A DNA stretch of 35,073 nucleotides, from positions 1 through 35,073 of the forward strand of contig JACQAP010000002.1 of NCBI GenBank assembly GCA_016194905.1. The letters are read 5' to 3'. Positions 26,832 through 35,073 of this stretch are shown in pieces (position 1 is the first letter of the stretch; each line of letters opens with the position of its first letter). The translations under genes were made by a program, and so were the position numbers. The stretch comes from Betaproteobacteria bacterium. GTDB taxonomy: Bacteria; Pseudomonadota; Gammaproteobacteria; Burkholderiales; JACQAP01. The notes beneath the pieces are model-generated. The model did no database searches, had not been told where the DNA came from, and saw only the letters and a list, made by a program, of their open reading frames with translations.

Positions 26832-27257
26832 ATGCGAACCGTCGCCCTGATGCTGCTGGTCGGATTATCCGCGGCGCTCCCTGCGTGGGCGGATTCCAAT
26901 CCGATGCACCCGGGGACGTGGGAATTCACCCGCTCTGGCGGCATGGCGGCGAACCTCATCGGCCGCTTCTGCATCACCGCAACCGACATCGCGGACCCGA
27001 TGTCGCCCGTCAATGGCTTCCTTTCGCGCGAAGAAAAAAGCGGCTGCAAGGACTGGAAAATAGAATGGCACGGCGAACGCGGACAATACTCCGGCTCCTG
27101 CCAACTGGGCGGAAAGGCCGCGCAGGTCAGCGGTCGCATCGTGGCAGCCGCCGGAACCTACTCCGACACGCAAAAGGTGAAGAAGGACGGCGACACTGCA
27201 GCATCGCCCATACTGGACATCATCAACGGCTTGCGCCTTGGCCCTTGTGCCAACTGA
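26832..27257 (+). CDS. Small exported protein, DUF3617-like
   Basis: 141 residues with a clear signal peptide (about 1-21, cleavage after AWA). The mature part has [11 protein letters not shown], a cysteine in GRFCITATD, a second in [12 protein letters not shown] and a third in YSGSCQLGG. This is the usual DUF3617 pattern: a PG-W-E start, cysteine pairs that could form disulfides, and a C-terminal beta-rich part. The function of the family is unknown. It lies seven bases after prpD and 25 before acnA, so it is co-transcribed with cytoplasmic methylcitrate enzymes although it should be periplasmic, which is unexpected. Confidence 0.75.
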   Translation: MRTVALMLLVGLSAALPAWADSNPMHPGTWEFTRSGGMAANLIGRFCITATDIADPMSPVNGFLSREEKSGCKDWKIEWHGERGQYSGSCQLGGKAAQVSGRIVAAAGTYSDTQKVKKDGDTAASPILDIINGLRLGPCAN

Positions 27258-27282
27258 CGTATTTATTCCTGGAGATTCCAAC

Positions 27283-29984
<2,702 letters not shown>

Positions 29985-29988
<4 letters not shown>

Positions 29989-30917
29989 CCGGACGCGGCA
30001 CTCTGCGCAAACCGGCCAGCACGCCGGGCAGCCGGCCGGAGGTGGCGCGTTCCACGCGCGCCAAGCTTGCGCAGCGCTCACGCGGTCCCGCTTCCGCGCC
30101 CGCGAAACAACCCAAGCCTTCATCAACCGCAAGGCCCGCTGTTGTGGGCACCTTGCCCTCACTGGCGCAAAAGCCTTCGCCGCCTGCGGAGGCGCAGAAA
30201 GTCCGCGTCTCCAAACTTATGTCGGAGCGCGGCCTGTGCTCCCGGCGCGAAGCGGACGAATATATCGAGCGCGGCTGGGTCTATGTTGATGGCGTGCGTG
30301 TCGAAGAACTCGGCACGCGCATCGATCCGGCGCAAAACATTACGCTCGACAAGAAAGCCGACAGCATTTCCCGCGTCACCATCCTGCTGCATAAACCTGT
30401 CGGCTATGTTTCAGGCCAGGCAGAGCAGGGATATCGTCCGGCCAGTACGCTGATCGTGCCTGCGAGCCGCTTTGCCGGCGACAATCCCTCGCTGCGCTTC
30501 GAGCGCGAGCATCTCAAAGGCCTGGCGCCGGCCGGCCGGCTCGACATCGACTCGACCGGACTTCTGGTTTTTACCCAGGACGGGCGCATCGCCAAACTGC
30601 TGATCGGCGAGGATTCCACCATCGAGAAGGAATATCTCGTGCGAGTGGAAGGCAGCCTCGACGACAAGGGTCTGAAGCTTCTGAACCACGGTTTAAGCCT
30701 TGACGACGTCCCGCTCAAGCCGGCTAACGTCACTTGGCAGAACCGCGATCAATTGCGCTTCGTGTTGCGCGAGGGCAAGAAGCGCCAGATCCGGCGCATG
30801 TGCGAACTCGTGGGCCTGAAGGTGACGGGCCTGAAGCGCGTGCGCATCGGCCGCGTGGCGCTCGGCGAGTTATCGTTGGGACAATGGCGTTACCTGCACG
30901 GCTACGAGAGGTTTTGA
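29985..30917 (+). CDS. rRNA pseudouridine synthase of the RsuA/RluB/RluF family, RluF-like
   Basis: 310 residues if it starts at the TTG that overlaps the acnA stop (TTGA); the true start is uncertain because the first ~70 residues are a Pro/Ala/Lys/Arg-rich, disordered-looking extension. From residue 73 an S4 RNA-binding domain appears ([29 protein letters not shown]). The catalytic domain has [10 protein letters not shown] and the catalytic D187 in [13 protein letters not shown]. The C-terminus has [27 protein letters not shown] and LGQWRYL, closest to RluF, which modifies 23S rRNA. Exact target assignment among RluB, RluF and RsuA needs phylogeny. It is probably read through from the metabolic operon. 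Confidence 0.87.
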
Positions 30918-30925
30918 GATCGCCG

Positions 30926-31360
30926 ATGCAACTGGTGCTCGACACCAACATGTGGATCGACTGGCTGGTGTTCAACGATCCATCTATCGCGCCGCTGAAG
31001 GCGGCACACCGGGACGGGCGTATCCAATTCGTGATCAACGAGCCCTGCCTTGAGGAATTGAACGCGGTACTGGCTTATCCGGAATTCAGGCTGGATGACG
31101 CGCAGAAAAAAGACCATCTAGCAGAGGTCGATCGCTGCACCATCAGGCATGACAATCAGCGACCGGTAAGCCCCACCGCCCTTCCCCGCTGCAGCGACCC
31201 GGACGATCAGAAATTCCTGATGTTGGCACTCGACGCCGCGGCCGATTGGCTGCTGACCCGGGACAAGGCGCTGCTCAAGTTAAACCGTCGTCTGAAAGCC
31301 GCGAGATTTCGCGTCGGATTGCCGTCGGAGTGGGCTGCCGCATTCGCGCGAACCGGCTGA
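30926..31360 (+). CDS. PIN-domain putative ribonuclease (VapC-like, orphan)
   Basis: 144 residues from the ATG at 30926, eight bases after the pseudouridine synthase gene. The PIN fold shows in VLDTNMWIDWLVF (D7, first metal ligand), NEPCLEELNAVLAYPEF, and CSDPDDQKFLMLALDAAADWLLTRDKALL with the remaining acidic residues. This matches the broad family labelled putative toxin-antitoxin system toxin component, PIN family. No antitoxin-like gene is next to it: the upstream gene is the synthase and the downstream gene is convergent, four bases away. It may be an RNA-processing nuclease rather than a toxin. Active-site residues appear complete. Confidence 0.85.
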   Translation: MQLVLDTNMWIDWLVFNDPSIAPLKAAHRDGRIQFVINEPCLEELNAVLAYPEFRLDDAQKKDHLAEVDRCTIRHDNQRPVSPTALPRCSDPDDQKFLMLALDAAADWLLTRDKALLKLNRRLKAARFRVGLPSEWAAAFARTG

Positions 31361-31364
31361 TTTT

Positions 31365-32027
31365 TCACTCGATCCAGGTCGTCGATTCCGTTTCGCTGAC
31401 GCGCGCGGTACGGTAAGTATTGATCGGATGCTTTGGGTCCGCATAGCCGAAAGAAATGCCGCAGACGAATTTGCGGTTCGGCGGCAAGCCGAAATGGTCG
31501 CGGATGAAATCCGGATAAGACGCGAGTGCAGCCTGCGCGATCGACGCCACGCCGAGATTATGCGCGGCCAACATGAAATTCGACACATACAAACCGCAAT
31601 CCACTGCGCCGTATACACCGAGATCTTCCTCGGTGGTGATCAGTGCGACGTGCGGCGCGCCGAAAAAGCGAAAATTCTCCAGAGACTGCTGCGCGGCGGA
31701 CGCTTTGTCTTCGCGACCGATGCCGAGCGCCTGATAGAGCTGCACACCGCACACCTTGCGCCGCTCACGGTAGACGCCTTCGTATCGCAAGGGAAAAGGG
31801 AAATCGGGTTTGGTTGGATTGCCCTGAGCTGCATGCGCGTAGAGTTTGTTGCGAAACCGTTCGATCGCCTCGCCGCTGACCAGCAGAACCCGCCACGGCT
31901 GGCAATTGCACCAGGAAGGCGTCCGCTGAGCGATTTCCAGAATGCGGCGGATAGTCTGCGTGGCCACCGGCTCAGTCGAATACCGGCGGCAACTGTAACG
32001 CTCCCTGACGATCTGTTCCAAGTCCAT
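31365..32027 (-). CDS. Nitroreductase-family flavoprotein
   Basis: 220 residues. The N-terminal RERYSCRRYSTEPV carries the basic FMN-phosphate contacts, RTPSWCNCQPWRVLLVSG is the second FMN block, and GLYVSNFMLAAHNLGVASIAQAAL and CGISFGYADPKHPINTYRT are the C-terminal family motifs. Such enzymes use NAD(P)H and FMN to reduce nitroaromatics, quinones or other acceptors, and the physiological substrate is often unknown. It converges with the PIN gene with a four-base gap and no visible terminator, so transcripts may overlap. Downstream of its own start is a 147-base spacer with a dispersed repeat. Confidence 0.9.
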   Translation of the reverse strand: MDLEQIVRERYSCRRYSTEPVATQTIRRILEIAQRTPSWCNCQPWRVLLVSGEAIERFRNKLYAHAAQGNPTKPDFPFPLRYEGVYRERRKVCGVQLYQALGIGREDKASAAQQSLENFRFFGAPHVALITTEEDLGVYGAVDCGLYVSNFMLAAHNLGVASIAQAALASYPDFIRDHFGLPPNRKFVCGISFGYADPKHPINTYRTARVSETESTTWIE

Positions 32028-32124
32028 ACCACCTCACCCCCGCCCTGCTGCGCTTCAAGTGTTCCCTTGTCTCCCCTTAAAAGGCGGAGAGGGAGTGAAA
32101 ATCAAGCGCACAACTACTCAGTAC

Positions 32125-32187
32125 TCGGATTTATTCTTCTCCGCGTCCTCGGTGTTTCCTCTGCGCCCTCTGCGTCAACGCTCTTTC
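32125..32187. repeat. Dispersed GCGCAGAGG-type repeat at the end of the CMD-like gene
   Basis: On the minus strand the segment contains GTTGACGCAGAGGGCGCAGAGG followed by GAGGACGCGGAG, a string of imperfect 8-10-base units. It resembles, from general experience, a repeat common in environmental bacterial genomes and related in style to the CGCAAAGG repeat at 11959-12123. The TGA stop of the adjacent gene is supplied by its first bases. Confidence 0.55.
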
Positions 32188-32648
32188 TGCCGGCCCTTGG
32201 CCGGCTTCGCCTTGGCGGTTTTGCCCACCGACCAGGGCTCGGCCGGGCGCTTGGGCTTGAAGCGTTCGTCCGGTTCCACCTGAAGCCCGATGGTCAAACG
32301 ATTGCCGGCGTTCGCCAGCGCGATGACTTCGGTCAACTCCGCGAGCATTTCGTCATCGAGCCCGTGTTTGCGCGCGGCGAAGGTATGCGAGTTGATGCAG
32401 TAATCGCAGTTGTTGTTGATGCTGACCGCGAGGTAGATCAGTTCCTTGGTGAGCGGATCCAGTCTTGACGGCTTCACCATGACTTCCTTCATCTGGCCCC
32501 AGAAGCGCTTCAGCACCGGAGGATTCGAGGCGAGTGCACGCCAGATGTTGTTGATGTAGTCAGTCTTGCGCGTCTTCATGATATCGTCGAACACCGCCCG
32601 TACTTCGGCGGATGCCTCGTCGTAATTCACCAACTTTACCTGCGCCAT
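32175..32648 (-). CDS. Carboxymuconolactone decarboxylase / AhpD-like protein
   Basis: 157 residues. The AhpD-like core is visible in LDPLTKELIYLAVSINNNCDYCINSHTFAARKHGL with the redox pair C81 and C84 and H88, typical of CMD-fold thiol peroxidase partners. The N-terminal part (FDDIMKTRKTDYINNIWRALASNPPVLKRFWG) is common in the environmental subgroup. The last ~20 residues are Lys/Arg/Pro-rich (KTAKAKPAKGRQKER), and the stop codon lies in a dispersed repeat, so the tail may have been altered by repeat insertion. A peroxide-reducing or related thiol function is likely; partner proteins are not adjacent. Confidence 0.87.
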   Translation of the reverse strand: MAQVKLVNYDEASAEVRAVFDDIMKTRKTDYINNIWRALASNPPVLKRFWGQMKEVMVKPSRLDPLTKELIYLAVSINNNCDYCINSHTFAARKHGLDDEMLAELTEVIALANAGNRLTIGLQVEPDERFKPKRPAEPWSVGKTAKAKPAKGRQKER

Positions 32649-32765
32649 CGCGAACTCCTTCCGTGGAATCCCACTCGAAACAAGGCCGCCATCTTACCCG
32701 ATGCCGGTTGGACATCGACCCGCGCTTGAGTCCATAATGCCGCCGGTTATTTTCCCTTGACGATC

Positions 32766-33305
32766 ATGAAGTTCCTATTCGATATCTTTCCGGTATTGCT
32801 GTTTTTCGTGGCCTTCAAGTTCTGGGGGATCTACACGGCCACGGCCGTGGCCATCGGGGCGACCATCTGCCAGGTCGGCTGGTCCTGGCTGCGCCATCGC
32901 AAGGTCGACACCATGCTGTGGGTGAGCCTGTCGATCATCGTGGTCTTCGGCGGCGCCACGCTTTGGCTGCACGATGAGACCTTCATCAAGTGGAAACCCA
33001 CGGTGCTATACTGGCTATTCAGTGCCATCCTGCTCGGTGCGGACCTGTTGTTTCGCAGAAATCTGATCCGCGCCATGATGGAAAAACAGCTCACCCTTCC
33101 CGCTTCGGTCTGGCGGAACCTGAACCTCAGTTGGGCCGCGTTTTTCCTGTTGATGGGCGCCGCCAACCTGTATATCGCCTTTCACTTCCCGACCGAAACC
33201 TGGGTCAACTTCAAGCTGTTCGGCGGAACCGGGTTGCTGTTGGCATTCATCGTGGCCCAGGGTCTGCTGCTAAGCCGCCATATCGAACACGAGGAAAAAA
33301 AATAG
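32766..33305 (+). CDS. yciB: Inner-membrane intracellular septation protein YciB (IspZ/IspA)
   Basis: 179 residues, the same length as E. coli YciB, from the ATG at 32766 (a TTG three codons earlier is less likely). It opens [20 protein letters not shown], the family hallmark, and shows five hydrophobic helices. Internal blocks include [31 protein letters not shown] and [21 protein letters not shown]. It is an integral membrane protein linked to cell envelope synthesis and division. It is divergent from the CMD-like gene across 117 bases and heads a four-gene unit with yciI, bolA and a periplasmic isomerase. Confidence 0.95.
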   Translation: MKFLFDIFPVLLFFVAFKFWGIYTATAVAIGATICQVGWSWLRHRKVDTMLWVSLSIIVVFGGATLWLHDETFIKWKPTVLYWLFSAILLGADLLFRRNLIRAMMEKQLTLPASVWRNLNLSWAAFFLLMGAANLYIAFHFPTETWVNFKLFGGTGLLLAFIVAQGLLLSRHIEHEEKK

Positions 33306-33607
33306 TGCTGTACGCAATCGTCGGCGAGGATATTCCGAGCAGCCAGGCCAAGCGAACCACGTCGCGGCCGGCCCACCTCAAGCGCGTGGATGAACTGATT
33401 GCCGCGGGCAAGCTCATTCTCGGCGGCGCATTTCCCGCCATCGACAGTATCGACCCCGGCCCGGCGGGCATGACCGGCAGCCTGATCGTCGCAGAATTCA
33501 ATTCGCTGGAAGAAGCCAAGGCCTGGATCAATGCCGATCCCTACGTTACCGAAGGCGTTTTCGCCAAGGTCACGGTGAAGCCCTTTCGCAGGGTTTTCCC
33601 GAAGTAA
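33305..33607 (+). CDS. yciI: YciI-family protein
   Basis: 100 residues from a GTG at 33305 that shares one base with the yciB stop (TAGTG). The open frame extends back to 32990, but that part is a shadow of yciB. The small alpha/beta dimeric fold is indicated by LYAIVGEDIPSSQ, RPAHLKRVDELIAAGKLILGGAFP and SLEEAKAWINADPYVTEGVFAKVTVKPF. The family contains a conserved His-Asp pair region with possible hydrolase activity, but the role is unknown. The yciB-yciI-bolA order is conserved in betaproteobacteria, suggesting one transcript. Confidence 0.92.
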   Translation: MLYAIVGEDIPSSQAKRTTSRPAHLKRVDELIAAGKLILGGAFPAIDSIDPGPAGMTGSLIVAEFNSLEEAKAWINADPYVTEGVFAKVTVKPFRRVFPK

Positions 33608-33894
33608 TGAATATGAATATAGAGGAACTCATTCGCGAGCGGTTGTCCCGTCTGGCTCCCGATGCGCTGGAAGTGTTCGACGACAGTCACGAACATGCCG
33701 GTCATGCGGGTGCAAAGGACGGCGGCGGCCATTTCCAGCTCGTCATCGTTTCGCGCGAATTCACCGGCAAACCGGCGGTAGCCCGGCATCGGCTGGTTTA
33801 CGAGGCACTCTCCGACCTGATGCCGAAACAAATCCATGCGCTGGCCATCCGCGCCTATGCGCCCGAAGAATTGGGAACTTCAGCCAAGGGTTGA
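33607..33894 (+). CDS. bolA: BolA-family protein
   Basis: 95 residues; its ATG shares one base with the yciI stop (TAATG). The BolA fold is shown by IRERLSRLAPDALEVFDDSHEHAGH, then GGHFQLVIVSREFTGKPAVARHRLVYEALSDLMPKQIHALAIRAYAPEE. The conserved FxGK-x-x-x-RHR core and the histidine used for iron-sulfur binding with monothiol glutaredoxins are present. BolA proteins act in iron-sulfur trafficking and in stress and envelope responses. No glutaredoxin gene lies next to it here. Confidence 0.94.
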   Translation: MNMNIEELIRERLSRLAPDALEVFDDSHEHAGHAGAKDGGGHFQLVIVSREFTGKPAVARHRLVYEALSDLMPKQIHALAIRAYAPEELGTSAKG

Positions 33895-33962
33895 ACGCTG
33901 AAGCCGATAACAAGCACAAACACCCAGCCCAGAGTTCAACTCCCGTCACCAAAGGAACTGCA

Positions 33963-34883
33963 ATGCAATCGGTCAAACATCATGTCCTGCTCGCGCTGCT
34001 GGCAGCCTGCTTTGCCACAGCCACCGCAGGATACGCCGCAGACAACAAGCCGGAGAGCAAGCCGAAGAATACGGCCGACGCCAAACCCGAAGCCAAATCG
34101 GAAACCAAACAGAAGAACGTCGCCATCGTGAATGGCGTTGGCATTCCGCAGGCACGGCTGGATTTCGTCGCCAAATCGCAGCTGGCGCAATCACAAGGAC
34201 AGCAGGGCCAGCCGGGGCAACAGCCTTTGCAGGACTCGCCGGAATTCCGCAACAACCTGCGTGAAATCCTGATCACCCGGGAAATCCTCTTTCAGGAAGC
34301 GGTCAAACGCAAGCTCGACAAGAATGCCGATTACCAGACCCAGCTCGATCTGGCCAAGCAGCAGATCATTCTGGCGGTGCTGATCGAGGATCTGAGCAAA
34401 AAGCTCACGCCAACCGAAGCCGACGTGCGCAAGGAATACGAGCGCGTGAAAGCCGAACGCGGCGGCGAAGTCGGCAAGCAATACAAGTCACGCCATATCC
34501 TGGTGAAAGAGGAGGGCGACGCCAAACAGATCATCGCCGATCTCGATGCCGGTGGAGATTTCGCGGCGATCGCCAAGGAAAAATCGGAAGACACCGGCAC
34601 CAAGGAAGGCGGCGGCGAGCTGGACTGGAGCGAAGCGGAAGGCTATGTGCAGCCTTTCGGCGAAGCGCTCAAGAAGTTGAAAAAGGGCGAGCGGACCAAG
34701 GAAGCGGTCAAGACCAATTTCGGCTATCACATCATCGAGCTGGAAGACATCAAGTCGGTTCCCTTCCCGGAGTTCGATCAGGTCAAGCCGCAGATCCAGC
34801 AGCAATTGGCGACCAAGGTACGCGACGACTATATCGCGGACCTGCGCACCAAGGCCAAGATTCAGAAAATAGATCCCAAATAA
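33963..34883 (+). CDS. Periplasmic parvulin-type peptidyl-prolyl isomerase (SurA/PrsA-like)
   Basis: 306 residues from the ATG at 33963, with AAGGA seven bases upstream; the in-frame ATG at 33891 overlaps bolA and would bury the signal peptide. A signal sequence covers about 1-26. A low-complexity Lys/Pro/Glu/Ala segment follows (27-51), then a helical chaperone-like domain (52-165) with a Gln-rich loop (73-90). A single rotamase domain lies at about 172-262 (KSRHILVKEEGDAKQII, GELDWSEAEGYVQPFGEAL, TNFGYHIIELED), and a final helix returns to the chaperone part. It should help fold outer-membrane or periplasmic proteins. One rotamase domain separates it from SurA, which has two. Confidence 0.92.
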   Translation: MQSVKHHVLLALLAACFATATAGYAADNKPESKPKNTADAKPEAKSETKQKNVAIVNGVGIPQARLDFVAKSQLAQSQGQQGQPGQQPLQDSPEFRNNLREILITREILFQEAVKRKLDKNADYQTQLDLAKQQIILAVLIEDLSKKLTPTEADVRKEYERVKAERGGEVGKQYKSRHILVKEEGDAKQIIADLDAGGDFAAIAKEKSEDTGTKEGGGELDWSEAEGYVQPFGEALKKLKKGERTKEAVKTNFGYHIIELEDIKSVPFPEFDQVKPQIQQQLATKVRDDYIADLRTKAKIQKIDPK

Positions 34884-34904
34884 ATTCGGGATAGCGGTAA
34901 GAAT

Positions 34905-34932
34905 AAAAGGGCGCCGACGGCGCCCTTTTTTT
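34905..34932 (+). terminator. Intrinsic terminator after the isomerase gene
   Basis: GGGCGCC (34909-34915) and GGCGCCC (34919-34925) form a perfect stem with a three-base loop, extended by AAAA upstream and followed by seven T residues. It lies 21 bases after the stop and ends the yciB-yciI-bolA-isomerase unit; the upstream A-run means it could also work for the minus-strand gene beyond. Confidence 0.92.
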
Positions 34933-34996
34933 ACGGAAGTATGTACTTGACGAAACAGGTCAAAAAGTAAGCGGACTGCTATAAATACTTGATTAC

Positions 34997-35073
34997 CTAG
35001 CGTGGCTTTCTGGGCTTCCTAGGTTTGCTACGGGGCGACTTGGCTTTGGCCGGAACTCGCTTCTGAAGCGCAG
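34997..35073 (-). CDS. C-terminal tail of an unknown basic protein (partial, runs off right edge)
   Basis: On the minus strand an open frame enters from the right edge and ends at TAG (34999-34997). It gives 24 residues, ALQKRVPAKAKSPRS followed by three KPR-type units, with about half Lys/Arg. Such tails occur on RNA helicases, ribosome-associated factors and histone H1-like proteins, so the family cannot be named. The reading frame is short, and the only support is composition, its position convergent with the isomerase unit and a bidirectional-looking terminator between them. Confidence 0.45.
   Translation of the reverse strand, partial: ALQKRVPAKAKSPRSKPRKPRKPR

Noticed and set aside
25331-27139. 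602-residue minus-strand ORF opposite prpD
   Set aside because: Antisense of a conserved dehydratase gene; long only because high-GC third positions avoid stops.

Overview
The window looks like a chromosomal stretch from a betaproteobacterium, probably an environmental one and possibly a metagenome assembly. The reasons are the high-GC codon use and the gene order sdhCDAB-sdhE-gltA-odhA-odhB-lpd-zapE, with a divergent mdh and methylcitrate genes, which is characteristic of that class. I cannot name a genus.

Layout. (1) Positions 1-5148: a sensory operon on the minus strand reads TonB-dependent receptor, YfiR-family protein, CHASE/HAMP/PAS histidine kinase, single-domain response regulator, then the first ~30 codons of a second receiver domain. 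That last gene breaks off at about position 130-145, where the C-terminal tail of an EAL (c-di-GMP phosphodiesterase) protein arrives on the opposite strand. (2) 5149-5869: a mostly non-coding, lower-GC stretch with one plausible 64-codon ORF whose ribosome binding site lies inside a perfect hairpin. (3) 5870-6382: an exported cupin, followed by a bidirectional terminator. (4) 6449-21967, minus strand: a ~15.5 kb run gntR-sdhC-sdhD-sdhA-sdhB-sdhE-gltA-odhA-odhB-lpd-zapE-acuI-prpE. (5) 22199-31360, plus strand: mdh-prpB-prpC-prpD-(DUF3617-like)-acnA-rluF-like-PIN. (6) 31365-32648, minus strand: nitroreductase and carboxymuconolactone-decarboxylase-like genes. (7) 32766-34883, plus strand: yciB-yciI-bolA-parvulin isomerase, ended by a strong terminator. 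(8) Right edge: the last 24 codons of a minus-strand protein with a Lys/Arg/Pro tail.

How the genes work together. The core is a divergent TCA/propionate block around one 231-bp intergenic region. A GntR/UTRA regulator opens the minus arm (succinate dehydrogenase, citrate synthase, 2-oxoglutarate dehydrogenase, then acryloyl-CoA reductase and propionyl-CoA synthetase). The plus arm carries malate dehydrogenase and the 2-methylcitrate cycle (PrpC, PrpD, PrpB, with AcnA as the likely 2-methylaconitate hydratase). Propionate enters through PrpE, is converted to succinate plus pyruvate, and succinate is oxidised by SDH and MDH encoded in the same block. Two face-to-face promoters and a TCTT/AAGA dyad in the shared spacer suggest joint control.

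Most of the window is conserved core metabolism. The best candidate for something unusual is the left edge, where the geometry is what an in-place inversion of a receiver-...-EAL effector gene would produce; an assembly chimera would look the same. Other points worth a second look are the sequestered ribosome binding site upstream of the 64-codon ORF, the long inverted repeat between lpd and odhB, and the link between acryloyl-CoA reductase and PrpE. I saw no CRISPR array, tRNA, rRNA, insertion sequence or prophage.
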